The translations under genes and the position numbers were made by a program. This document shows positions 31,396 through 39,385 of a DNA stretch of 64,000 nucleotides, piece after piece (within the stretch, counting starts at the first letter, position 1; each line of letters opens with the position of its first letter). The stretch comes from DATBLE01 sp036555585. Lineage in GTDB: Bacteria > Actinomycetota > Thermoleophilia > Gaiellales > Gaiellaceae. The stretch is taken from the NCBI GenBank assembly GCA_036555585.1, contig DATBLE010000002.1, positions 227,099 through 291,098 of the forward strand, given 5' to 3'. The notes beneath the pieces are model-generated. The model saw nothing but the letters and a program-made list of their open reading frames with translations. It did not search any database and was not told where the DNA came from.

Positions 31396-32325
31396 TCAGA
31401 CGTTGAAACGAATGTTGAGGACGTCGCCGTCCTCGACGACGTACTCCTTGCCCTCGAGCCGTTGCAGGCCGCGTCTCGCCACCTCCGCGCGCGAGCCGCA
31501 CTCGACCAGGTCGCTCCAGCGGATCACCTCGCAGCGGATGAAGCCGCGGGCGATGTCCGAGTGGATGGTGCCGGCGGCCTCGAGCGCGGTCTGGCCACGG
31601 CGGAGCGTCCAGGCCCGTGTCTCCTTCTCGCCCGCGGTGAAGAACGTGACGAGGTCGAGGGCGTCCTTCAGCAGGCCGGCGATCTCGTCGAGCGCCGACC
31701 GACCGCCTTCGCGGAACGCAGCCGCCTCCTCCTCGTCGAGCTCGGCGAGCTCCTCTTCCAGCGCCAGGTCGATCGCGAGGGACAGTCCCTCGGGGACTGT
31801 CCCCGAGCCGTTGGCCACCACGACCACGGGCTTCGTGGTCAGCGGGTCGAGCTCGGCCGGGAGCTCTTCGCCGTAGTCGGCCAACGTGCCCCCGCCCTCG
31901 ACGTGCGCGAGCAGCCGCTCGAGCTCGACGACCTCCTGCCGGAGCTTCGGATCGCCAGACTTCGCCTGCTGGCGGACCCGTTCGAGACGCCGCTCGACGT
32001 GGTCGCGATCGGCGACGAGCAGCTCCAGCCGGAGCTCCTCGACCTCGCCGGGGTCGCGGACGACCATCAGCAGGGCGTCGACCTGCCGCAGGTTCCCGAG
32101 CAGCTGCGGGCCCGTTCCCGGCACGTCGACGATCCGGATCGAGGCGGGCGTGATCTTCCGGGCGTGCTCGACCGCAGCAACCGGGCCGAGCCGCTCGTCG
32201 GCGATCGGCGCCATGCCGACGTGCTCCTTGAGGTCGTGTGCGTGTGCGCCCGCGCGCGTCAGCGCGTTGAACAGCTGCGTCCCGCCCGCCCCCGGCAGGC
32301 CGACGATGCCGACCTCGAGCGCCAT
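31396..32325 (-). CDS. Degenerate YchF/OBG-like protein lacking a functional P-loop
   Basis: A 309-residue relative of the ribosome-associated ATPase YchF (usually about 363 residues). The C-terminal DUF933/TGS-like domain is intact (FFTAGEKETRAWTLRRG, ending YVVEDGDVLNIRFNV). The N-terminal G domain keeps the outline, but its P-loop reads GLPGAGGTQLFN: the essential lysine is Gly15 and the usual GKST is lost. The switch II region is shortened (DVPGTGPQLLGNL), and the base-recognition motif NxxE is replaced by NGSG. A GGGACAG palindrome inserted in frame encodes GTVPEGLSL there. Nucleotide binding is doubtful, so a regulatory or decoy role is possible. Confidence 0.82.
   Translation of the reverse strand: MALEVGIVGLPGAGGTQLFNALTRAGAHAHDLKEHVGMAPIADERLGPVAAVEHARKITPASIRIVDVPGTGPQLLGNLRQVDALLMVVRDPGEVEELRLELLVADRDHVERRLERVRQQAKSGDPKLRQEVVELERLLAHVEGGGTLADYGEELPAELDPLTTKPVVVVANGSGTVPEGLSLAIDLALEEELAELDEEEAAAFREGGRSALDEIAGLLKDALDLVTFFTAGEKETRAWTLRRGQTALEAAGTIHSDIARGFIRCEVIRWSDLVECGSRAEVARRGLQRLEGKEYVVEDGDVLNIRFNV
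31779..31803 (-). repeat. GGGACAG palindrome, family A, inside a coding sequence
   Basis: Perfect 11-base arms GGGACAGTCCC (31779-31789) and GGGACTGTCCC (31793-31803) flank the loop TCG. The element is in frame in the YchF-like gene and encodes part of an inserted loop (GTVPEGLSL) where the normal family has its base-specificity motif. It is the only member of this family found inside the body of a gene in the window. Confidence 0.8.
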
Positions 32326-32334
32326 CGCCGAGGG

Positions 32335-32562
32335 CTAGGCGCCGAAGCCGACGCGTCCCTCGCGGGCGAACCGCTTCACGTACACGATCCGGCGCAGGGC
32401 CACCGTGTAGCGGCCGTCCTCGACGTCGAGCGCCAGCGATCCGTCCTCGCCGGAGGCGAGTGCCTGCTCGAGCCTGTCGAGGGCCTCTGCCTCGACCAGC
32501 GCCCCCATGATCTGGCCGCCGTCGAACCCGATCTCGATGCGGACGCGGTCAGCCACGCGCAA
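32335..32562 (-). CDS. Small conserved-looking protein of unknown function
   Basis: A 75-residue protein, or 73 if it starts at GTG 32556, mixed beta/alpha in character: RIEIGFDGGQIMGALVE then EALDRLEQALASGEDGSLALDVEDGRYTVALRRIVYVKRF. It resembles the small actinobacterial proteins that carry a single DUF3107-like sheet, but I cannot assign it. It overlaps the epimerase gene by 14 bases upstream and ends nine bases before the YchF-like start, so it is part of that minus-strand operon. Confidence 0.55.
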   Translation of the reverse strand: MRVADRVRIEIGFDGGQIMGALVEAEALDRLEQALASGEDGSLALDVEDGRYTVALRRIVYVKRFAREGRVGFGA

Positions 32563-32953
32563 CCAGCTCCGAGAGGACGCCGTGGACCGACTCGGGGTGG
32601 ACGAAGGCCACCTGCATCCCGAAGAGGCCGGGCCGCGGCGAGGGATCGATCAGCTCGGCGCCCTCGCCCTCGAGCCGGGCCAGCTCGCCCGGCAGGTCCT
32701 CGACCGCGTACGCGACGTGATGCATGCCGGGCCCGCGGCGGGAGAGAAACCGGCCGACGGGCGTGTCGGGGCCGAGCGCCGCGAGCAGCTCGACCTGGCT
32801 CGGTCCGACGCGCAGCGAGGCAGCCTCGACACCCTGCTCGTCCTGCGTGGCGCGCTCCTCGAGCTCGGCGCCGAACAGGCGCTCGTACGTGGAGATCGCC
32901 TCGTCGAGGTCCTCGACGGCGAGGCCGAGGTGGTGGATCGCCTTCGCGGGCAT
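32549..32953 (-). CDS. mce: Methylmalonyl-CoA epimerase
   Basis: A 134-residue vicinal-oxygen-chelate protein that interconverts (2S)- and (2R)-methylmalonyl-CoA in propionate and branched-chain catabolism. IHHLGLAVEDLDEAISTYERL carries the first metal histidine, and GPGMHHVAYAVEDL carries the second with the typical MHHVAY signature. The C-terminal PESVHGVLSEL is also characteristic. ATG at 32953 was chosen because the 17 upstream residues to 33004 are unconserved. No mutase gene is in the window. Confidence 0.9.
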   Translation of the reverse strand: MPAKAIHHLGLAVEDLDEAISTYERLFGAELEERATQDEQGVEAASLRVGPSQVELLAALGPDTPVGRFLSRRGPGMHHVAYAVEDLPGELARLEGEGAELIDPSPRPGLFGMQVAFVHPESVHGVLSELVARG

Positions 32954-33013
32954 CGACCGCGATGCTATCGACAAGAGCATCGATGACAGGCTTCGGCCCG
33001 TCACCGACTCCGT

Positions 33014-34516
33014 TCACCTCACGATGCGTACGGTGCCGACGGTCTCGGCGGCCCGCGACTCGGGCTCGATGTCGGCGAGCAGTGCGTCCAGCTGTTCCTT
33101 GTTCAGCGTCTCGTGCTCGAGCAGCGACTCGGCCAGCCGGTCGAGATGCACGCGGTGCTTCTCGATCAGGCGGATCGCCTCGTGGAAGGCCTGGTCGGTG
33201 AGATGCGCCTGCTCGCCGTCGCGGAGTCGCTTGGTCTCCTCCGAGAGCGAGTAGTTGTCGGCCCGCAGGGTCCGGCTGGGCACGGCGTCGCCCATGCCGT
33301 ACTCGAACACCATCGCCCGGGCCAGGTCGGTCGCCTTCTCCAGGTCGTTCGCAGCCCCGTTGGTCACCCGGCCGAAGACGACTTGCTCGGCCGCTCGGCC
33401 CGCGAGGAAGACCTTCATCATGTCGACCATCTCCTCCTTCGTCCGGAGGAAGCGGTCCTCGGTCGGCAGGTTGAGCGTGTACCCGAGCGCCTGGCCGCGG
33501 GAGACGATCGTCACCTTGTGCACCGGCAGCGCCTCGCCCATCAGGTAGGACATCAGCGCGTGTCCCGACTCGTGGTAGGCGAGGATCCGCTTCTCCTTCT
33601 CGCTGACGACGCGGCGCTGCTGGAGCCCGGCCACAACCCGCTCCAGCGCCGCCTCGAACTCCGCCTGGCCGATGCGCTGGAGGTTTCGCCGCCCGGCGAA
33701 GATCGCGGCCTCGTTGCAGATGTTGGCGAGATCGGCCCCGGCGAGCCCGGCGGTCTGACGCGCGAGCGACCCGAGATCGACGTCGTCGGCGAGCGGCTTG
33801 CCGCGCGTGTGGACGGCGAGGATCTTCTCGCGGCCGGCGAGGTCGGGCGGGGCGACGAGCAGCTGGCGGTCGAACCGGCCCGGGCGGAGGAGAGCGGGGT
33901 CGAGATCCTGGATCCGGTTCGAGGCGCCCATCACCACCACCTGCTCGGCCGTCGCGAAGCCGTCGAGCTCCACCAGGAGCTGGTTGAGCGTCTGGTCCTG
34001 CTCGCGGTTGAAGCCGTGGCCGCTGCGCGCCGCGCCGACCGCGTCCAGCTCGTCGATGAAGATGATCGCCGGCGCGTTCTTGCGAGCGGTCTCGAAGAGC
34101 TTGCGGATGCGGGAGGCGCCGAGCCCGGCGAACATCTCGACGAACGCGGATGCGCTCTGCGAGTAGAAGCTCGCCCCCGACTCGTGCGCCACCGCCTTCG
34201 CCAGCAGCGTCTTCCCCGTCCCCGGCGGCCCGTACAGGAGCAGCCCCTTCGGGACGCGGGCGCCGAGCTTCGCGAACCGCGCCGGGTCGCGCAGGAAGTC
34301 GACCACCTCCTCCAGCTCGGCCTTCGCGTCCTCGACCCCGGCGACGTCGGCGAACGTCACCGAGGTCGCCGAGTTCGGCTCGGTCAGGTTCGGCTTGACC
34401 CTGGGCATCAGCTGGATCGTGCGCCAGATCAGGAAGACGAGGACCGCGAAGAACGCGATCGGCAGCCAGGTGAGCGCACCCTGAGCGATCTCGTGCGCAA
34501 GGGACGAGAGAGGCAT
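33014..34516 (-). CDS. ftsH: FtsH-like membrane AAA+ zinc protease with a single transmembrane segment
   Basis: A 500-residue ATP-dependent metalloprotease. One membrane segment (about residues 16-36) is followed at once by the AAA+ domain. Walker A is GPPGTGKT with Lys102, Walker B is IIFIDELDAVGAARSGHG, and the arginine-finger region is LLRPGRFDRQ. The peptidase motif HESGH starts at His315, with a distal acidic zinc ligand in the NDLEKATDLARAMV region. Classic bacterial FtsH (about 610-650 residues) has two membrane helices with a periplasmic domain between them; both that domain and the first helix are absent here. ATG at 34516 was preferred to 34549. It diverges from the amidase gene. 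Confidence 0.88.
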   Translation of the reverse strand: MPLSSLAHEIAQGALTWLPIAFFAVLVFLIWRTIQLMPRVKPNLTEPNSATSVTFADVAGVEDAKAELEEVVDFLRDPARFAKLGARVPKGLLLYGPPGTGKTLLAKAVAHESGASFYSQSASAFVEMFAGLGASRIRKLFETARKNAPAIIFIDELDAVGAARSGHGFNREQDQTLNQLLVELDGFATAEQVVVMGASNRIQDLDPALLRPGRFDRQLLVAPPDLAGREKILAVHTRGKPLADDVDLGSLARQTAGLAGADLANICNEAAIFAGRRNLQRIGQAEFEAALERVVAGLQQRRVVSEKEKRILAYHESGHALMSYLMGEALPVHKVTIVSRGQALGYTLNLPTEDRFLRTKEEMVDMMKVFLAGRAAEQVVFGRVTNGAANDLEKATDLARAMVFEYGMGDAVPSRTLRADNYSLSEETKRLRDGEQAHLTDQAFHEAIRLIEKHRVHLDRLAESLLEHETLNKEQLDALLADIEPESRAAETVGTVRIVR

Positions 34517-34564
34517 CGCCCTTGCATCGGCAGTCCGGGACGCCCGCATTAGTACGCTCAGCGC

Positions 34565-35506
34565 ATGGAGCTTCCCCTACCGCCGCACTGGGATCCCGCC
34601 CGGGTCGAGGAGATCCGGCGGGTGCCGTACGAGCAGCGTGCGGTGGAGGCGACCGCCTGGGCGGACGAGCACGGGCTGACCCCGGCGCACGAGGACGCAC
34701 GGCGAGTCGCCCTGCTGCTCGTCGACTGCCAGAACACCTTCTGCACTCCGGGATTCGAGCTGTTCGTCCCAGGCGCCCCCGAGGACAGCCGGCGGCTGTG
34801 CGAGTTCGTCTACCGCAACCTCGGGGCGATCACGCAGATCATCCCGACGCTCGACACGCATCGCGCGATGCAGGTGTTCCACGCCGCCTGGCTGGTCGAC
34901 GCCAAGGGACGGCATCCGCAGCCGTACACGGTCGTCTCGGCCTACGAGGTGGAGCGGGGCATCTGGCACGCGGCCGACCCCGAGGAGCAGGGGAACCTCG
35001 AGCGCTACGTGCGCGGGCTGGCCGAGCGCGGCCGCTACCGGCTGACGGTGTGGCCGTACCACGCGATGCTCGGCGGCATCGGGCACGCGCTGGTCTCGGC
35101 CGTCGAGGAGGCGGTGTTCTTCCACTCGATCGCCCGGACCTCGCTGGCCGCGTTCCAGGTGAAGGGCGAGAACCCGCGCGTCGAGCACTACTCGGTTCTC
35201 GGCCCGGAGGTCGGAGGCGGCCGGAACGATGCGCTGATCGAGCTGCTGTCCTCGTTCGAGGCGGTCGTGATCGCCGGCCAGGCCAAGAGCCACTGCGTCG
35301 CCTGGACGGTCGAGGATCTCCTCCAGGACGTGCCGGCCGACCGGGTCTACCTGCTCGAGGACTGCACGTCGCCGGTGGTCGCGGCGGGCGCGGTCGACTT
35401 CACCGCGGCGGGGAACGAGGCGTTCGCACGCTTCGCCGCCCGCGGCGTCCACGTCCTCGACTCGACCCGGCCGATCGACTCCTGGCCACGCGGAAGGAAC
35501 CCGTAG
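34565..35506 (+). CDS. Isochorismatase-fold cysteine hydrolase, probable nicotinamidase
   Basis: A 313-residue member of the isochorismatase/nicotinamidase fold. The catalytic triad candidates are the aspartate in LLVDCQNTFC, the lysine in AFQVKGENPR and the cysteine in GQAKSHCVAW. Metal ligands may include DTHRAMQVFH. The protein is about 100 residues longer than standard PncA, with an extra N-terminal region and an internal insertion. The nicotinate phosphoribosyltransferase gene is 555 bases away, so nicotinamide deamidation for NAD salvage is the best guess, but the substrate is inferred from context. Confidence 0.75.
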   Translation: MELPLPPHWDPARVEEIRRVPYEQRAVEATAWADEHGLTPAHEDARRVALLLVDCQNTFCTPGFELFVPGAPEDSRRLCEFVYRNLGAITQIIPTLDTHRAMQVFHAAWLVDAKGRHPQPYTVVSAYEVERGIWHAADPEEQGNLERYVRGLAERGRYRLTVWPYHAMLGGIGHALVSAVEEAVFFHSIARTSLAAFQVKGENPRVEHYSVLGPEVGGGRNDALIELLSSFEAVVIAGQAKSHCVAWTVEDLLQDVPADRVYLLEDCTSPVVAAGAVDFTAAGNEAFARFAARGVHVLDSTRPIDSWPRGRNP

Positions 35507-35515
35507 ACTCGACGC

Positions 35516-36064
35516 GTGGCCGAGGCGAGGCTCGCAGACTCCGGCGCAGGGCTCGCGCCGGCCTCCGAAGGCTGGTTCGTCGTCAACGTGCGGGACGCCG
35601 AGTGGTGGATCTCGCAGACGTTCGGCTCGGGCTGCGGCTTCGAGAGCCGTGAGTTCCCGTTCGCGCAGCTCGGCATCAACGTCAGCGTGCTGGAGCCCGG
35701 TCAGTCGAACTGCCTCTACCACTCGGAGGGCCAGCAGGAGGCCTTCCTGGTGCTGGCCGGCGAGTGCAGGCTGCTGGTCGACGGCGGCGAGCGCCTGCTC
35801 CGGCCGTGGGACTTCTTCCATTGCCCGGCCGGGACCGAGCACGTCTTCGTCGGGGCCGGCGACGGGCCGTGCGTGGTCCTGATGGCCGGCGCGCGGGCGG
35901 AGCCCGAGCAGCTGCTCTACCCGGTGTCGGAGCTCGCCGGACGCTACGGCGCGAGCGCCGAAGAGGAGACTCCGGACCCGAAGCAGGCGTACGCCCGTTT
36001 CCAGCGACCGGAACGCGGGCGGCCTCCGTACTGGAGCCGCCTGCCCTGGGTCGACGAGAGCTAG
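35516..36064 (+). CDS. Cupin domain protein
   Basis: A 182-residue protein from GTG at 35516, nine bases after the amidase stop and so likely in its operon. The cupin barrel carries LYHSEGQQEAFLVLAGECRLLVDG with a metal-binding pattern (His, Gln, Glu) and RPWDFFHCPAGTEHVFVGAG with the second-motif histidine. The C-terminal extension ends PPYWSRLPWVDES. Its substrate is unknown; neighbours suggest a role near NAD salvage. The last four bases overlap the convergent nicotinate phosphoribosyltransferase stop. Confidence 0.72.
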   Translation: MAEARLADSGAGLAPASEGWFVVNVRDAEWWISQTFGSGCGFESREFPFAQLGINVSVLEPGQSNCLYHSEGQQEAFLVLAGECRLLVDGGERLLRPWDFFHCPAGTEHVFVGAGDGPCVVLMAGARAEPEQLLYPVSELAGRYGASAEEETPDPKQAYARFQRPERGRPPYWSRLPWVDES

Positions 36065-37149
36065 GGGACGAGCTCGAGGCGGTCGCTCGGCCGAAAGCGC
36101 CGGCCGACCTTCGCGGTCGCGCGGCCGTCGGCCAGGACGATGTCGCCGGTGAAGTCGTTCTCGCCGCGGATCAGCGACGAGCCCACCCCGTACGCGTCGA
36201 CGGGCACGCTCGCCTGCTCGAACGCCCGGATCCGGTCGACGGTGAAGCCGCCGGAGGCGACGATCCTGACGCGCTCGAACCCGTCCCGGTCGAGAGCGTC
36301 GCGCACCTTCCGCACCAGCCGCTCGTTGACGCCACGGGGGTCGAAGTCCCCCATCTCGTTCCAGAGCGCCCGGTCGACCAGCTGCCCGGACGTGTCGAGC
36401 CGAACGCCCCACAGCCGGTCCTTCAGCGCCCGCGCGACCTCGAGCGACGTGCGCACCGAGTCGTTCTCGAAGTCGACCAGCACGACGATGTTGAAGTCGT
36501 CGGGCGCCCACTCGGCGAACTTGGTGGCCGCGAGCACCGTGTTGCCGCCGTAGGCGGCGATCAGCGCGTGCGGAACCGTGCCGATCCCGCGGCCGCCCCA
36601 CCACGACGACTGCGCGTCGGTGGTCACTCCGATCTCGGCGCCGACGAGCGCGCCTGCCACGAACGCCGCGTACCCGTCCCCGGTCTGGACGCGGTGATGG
36701 TCGTGCCGGGCCGGCATGAAGATGATCGGCTTGCCGCCGGCGGCTTCCAGGACGCGCGTGACGTTCGTCGAGATCAGCGTCCGGCGCGCCAGCACTCCCA
36801 GGTAGACGGTCTCGAGGTGCGCGAACAGCGTGTAGTCGCCCTCGATCGTCATCACCGTCTCCCAGGGGTCGATCCGGTCGCCGTCGTACAGCGCGTGGAC
36901 GGTCAGCGCGTCCCAGTCCTCCGAGCAGAGCTTGAGGACGGCGATCGCCTCGTCCATGCCGCCGAGCACCGACCGGTGCTTCTGGAAGACCTGCATGACC
37001 ACCCGCGGGTGACGTCCGTCGGCGAGCAGGGCCGAGCGCGTGTGGTTGAAGTACGCGTCCGTGTAGTAGCCCTCCCGCATCTTGTCGACGGGGAGGTCGA
37101 AGATCTCCGGTGGGAGCCGCTTACCCTGCTGTCGGGTGTTGAGGGCCAT
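36061..37149 (-). CDS. pncB: Nicotinate phosphoribosyltransferase
   Basis: A 362-residue enzyme of the NAPRTase family that joins nicotinate to PRPP to give nicotinate mononucleotide. Diagnostic stretches are MREGYYTDAYF near residue 24, LARRTLISTNVTRVLEAAG, PARHDHHR with the conserved histidines, and GGFTVDRIRAFEQASVPVDAYGVGSSL near residue 310 forming the phosphate-binding barrel end. It lacks the zinc-finger extension of some homologues. The ATG at 37149 overlaps the DUF1385 gene by 29 bases. With the nearby amidase it forms a two-step nicotinamide-to-NaMN salvage route. Confidence 0.88.
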   Translation of the reverse strand: MALNTRQQGKRLPPEIFDLPVDKMREGYYTDAYFNHTRSALLADGRHPRVVMQVFQKHRSVLGGMDEAIAVLKLCSEDWDALTVHALYDGDRIDPWETVMTIEGDYTLFAHLETVYLGVLARRTLISTNVTRVLEAAGGKPIIFMPARHDHHRVQTGDGYAAFVAGALVGAEIGVTTDAQSSWWGGRGIGTVPHALIAAYGGNTVLAATKFAEWAPDDFNIVVLVDFENDSVRTSLEVARALKDRLWGVRLDTSGQLVDRALWNEMGDFDPRGVNERLVRKVRDALDRDGFERVRIVASGGFTVDRIRAFEQASVPVDAYGVGSSLIRGENDFTGDIVLADGRATAKVGRRFRPSDRLELVP

Positions 37150-37939
37150 CGTGCGGGGAGGTGCGCTCGAGGTCCAGGCAGGCGCGGAGGGCGGCTTCGG
37201 CGACCTCGAGCTGAGCTGCGTCGGGCTCGGCCGTCGCGAGCCGGTGCTGGAGCTCGTGGCCGGGCCAGGCGAGCGAGCGCGCGACAGGGTGATCCTGGTG
37301 CCGGACCATCCACGAAAAGATCTCGGTCGCCGCAGCCAGGCTGCCGACCGCGGCAGCCACGCGGGCGAGCCGGCGGGCGGGCAGGGGCGCCTTCGCCGCC
37401 AGCGCCGCGCCGACCGCCGAGGTGAGCAGCAGCGGTCCGATCAGGTGGGAGCCGCAACGTTCGTGCTCCTTCCCGCGCGGCTCGCCGTGCTCGTACGTAC
37501 CGATCGAGATGTGCTCGGCGCCGTGGTACGCGGCGAGGTCGGAGCCGCGCAGGGCAAGCGTCGCGGGCAGGAGGGACATCGCGCCGCCGAGCAGCTCTCG
37601 CACCACCGGCCCGAGCCGCGACGACCTGCGCAGGCGGGCGGCGACGATCGCGCTGGCGACCATCGAGACGAGCACGGCAGGACGCTCGAAGGGCAAGCGG
37701 GCCTCCGGCCGGGCATGCTTGATCCGCGGCAGGAGCGCGAACGCGTGGAGCAGGCGGACCGGCCCGCGGAGCAGCGGATTGGTCACCCCGGCGCCGCGCA
37801 CGCTCTTCTTCCCCGAGGCGACGCGAAGCTCCCCGTCGTCGGTCCGCACCGCGACCGCCCACGATGTCGGCCCGTGCACGAGCACGCCGTTCTGGAGCGC
37901 CATCCCGCCGAGGCGGACCTTCTCCTGCTGCTCGGCCAT
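37121..37939 (-). CDS. DUF1385 family membrane protein
   Basis: A 272-residue protein from ATG at 37939; a longer frame to 38011 lacks family similarity. The DUF1385 opening is LGGMALQNGVLVHGPTSWAVAV and the histidine/cysteine core is AYHGAEHISIGTYEHGEPRG followed by ERCGSHLIGPLLLTSAVG. Two to four hydrophobic segments near residues 85-110, 125-140, 175-195 and 205-225 suggest a polytopic membrane protein. It may bind metal through the His/Glu/Cys cluster. It overlaps pncB and is probably co-transcribed; function is unknown. Confidence 0.82.
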   Translation of the reverse strand: MAEQQEKVRLGGMALQNGVLVHGPTSWAVAVRTDDGELRVASGKKSVRGAGVTNPLLRGPVRLLHAFALLPRIKHARPEARLPFERPAVLVSMVASAIVAARLRRSSRLGPVVRELLGGAMSLLPATLALRGSDLAAYHGAEHISIGTYEHGEPRGKEHERCGSHLIGPLLLTSAVGAALAAKAPLPARRLARVAAAVGSLAAATEIFSWMVRHQDHPVARSLAWPGHELQHRLATAEPDAAQLEVAEAALRACLDLERTSPHDGPQHPTAG

Positions 37940-38059
37940 CGCTCCGCAGGGTACCCCGTGCCGCGCGGGCGCCGCGTCGTCACGCATCCGGCGCGATCCC
38001 GTCTCCCACACGTGACGACTTCGCGGCTACGCTCGCCGTGGGGAGGAGGCCGGGAGAAC

Positions 38060-39385
38060 CTAAGCGGCAGGCCCCGAGGGAGAACCGCCGGAGCCGCAGA
38101 CGCGGGCCGCTGCGTGCCGGAGGAACCGGACGCCGAGCTCGAGGTCGTCGACCGGGATCCGCTCGTCCGCAGAGTGGATCAACCGCGCCGCCAGCTCGGG
38201 GCTCATCGTCCGCATCGGGAAGAAGCCGTAGGCGACCGTCCCGAACGCCTCCCGCAGCCAGTGCGAGTCCGTGAACCCGGCGACGCACATGGGAGCGAGT
38301 CGCGCTCCCGGCTCGAGCTCGCCGACGAACGACTCGATCGCCGACCAGAGGGGTGTCGCCTGCTCCGAGCGGGTGCCGCCCTGTCCGTCGCGCCACTCGA
38401 GCTCGTAGTCACCCCCGCCGAGCCACGAGCGCACGACGCCGTCGGCCTCGTGCTCCGTCTGGCCGGGCAGGAGCCGGCAGTCGACGGTCACCTCGCAGAG
38501 CCCCGGGATCACGTTGCGCTTCTCGGAGGCGGAGATCATCGTCGGTGCCACCGTCATCCCGAGCAAGGGCTCGACCAGCTCAGCCGCAACCGGGTCGATC
38601 GACCGGGCGAGCCCGAGCGCGCCTTCGGCCGACGCCGCCGAGTCCGACAGCGCCTCGAGGAAGCCGGCCGCCTCCGGGATCAGCACGGGCTCGGGGGCGA
38701 ATGCGCCGAGCCGCTCGACGAGGCCGGCCGCCTTGACCAGTGCGTTGTCCGCGATCCCGGGCATCGAGCCGTGTCCGCTGCGGCCGTGGACGCGGACGAC
38801 GAACGGCGAGCTCCGCTTCTCGGCGGTCGAGCACAGGTACAGGACGCGTCCGCCGAGCTCGACCCGGTCGCCTGCGCCCTCGTTGACCGCGTAGTCGCAT
38901 CGCACCGCCTCGGGGTGCGCGGAGCAGAGCCACTCGAGGCCGTAGGTCGTGCCCTCGCCCATCTCCTCGTCGGCGGTCGCCGCGAAGATCAGGTCGCCGG
39001 CGGGCTCGAAGCCCTCCCCGGCGAGCGACGCGATCGCCACTGCGCTGGCTGCGACCTGGCCCTTCATGTCGAGCGCCCCGCGGCCCCACACGCAGCCGTC
39101 GCGCAGCTCGCCCGACCACGGGTCGACCGTCCACTCGCCCGGATCTGCGAGGACGGTGTCCGTGTGCGAGAGCAGCAGGAGGCTCGGCCCGTCCCCGCGG
39201 CCGCGGATCCGGGCGACCAGGTTCGCCCTCTCGGGCACGCGCGCGAACAGCTCGCACTCGAGCCCGAACGGCTCGAGGTAGTCCCGCAGCAGCTCGGCCG
39301 CGCCGGTCTCGTTCCCGGGCGGGTTGACCGTGTCCAGCCGGATCAGCGCCTGCAGAAGCTCGACGGCCTCCTCGCGCAGGCTCAC
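38060..39385 (-). CDS. M20-family metallopeptidase / amidohydrolase
   Basis: A 441-residue di-zinc hydrolase of the M20 group (ArgE/DapE/CPG2 class). The metal ligands are visible: the first histidine and aspartate in LLLLSHTDTV, a bridging aspartate in GRGALDMKGQVAASA, the catalytic glutamates in TADEEMGEGTT and later ligands in YAVNEGAG and in the C-terminal MRTMSPELAARLIHSADERIPVDDL. The dimerisation lid with GRSGHGSMPG lies in the middle. Peptide or N-acyl amino acid cleavage is likely, but the substrate is unknown. ATG/GTG at 39385 overlaps the methyltransferase stop by four bases. Confidence 0.88.
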   Translation of the reverse strand: MSLREEAVELLQALIRLDTVNPPGNETGAAELLRDYLEPFGLECELFARVPERANLVARIRGRGDGPSLLLLSHTDTVLADPGEWTVDPWSGELRDGCVWGRGALDMKGQVAASAVAIASLAGEGFEPAGDLIFAATADEEMGEGTTYGLEWLCSAHPEAVRCDYAVNEGAGDRVELGGRVLYLCSTAEKRSSPFVVRVHGRSGHGSMPGIADNALVKAAGLVERLGAFAPEPVLIPEAAGFLEALSDSAASAEGALGLARSIDPVAAELVEPLLGMTVAPTMISASEKRNVIPGLCEVTVDCRLLPGQTEHEADGVVRSWLGGGDYELEWRDGQGGTRSEQATPLWSAIESFVGELEPGARLAPMCVAGFTDSHWLREAFGTVAYGFFPMRTMSPELAARLIHSADERIPVDDLELGVRFLRHAAARVCGSGGSPSGPAA

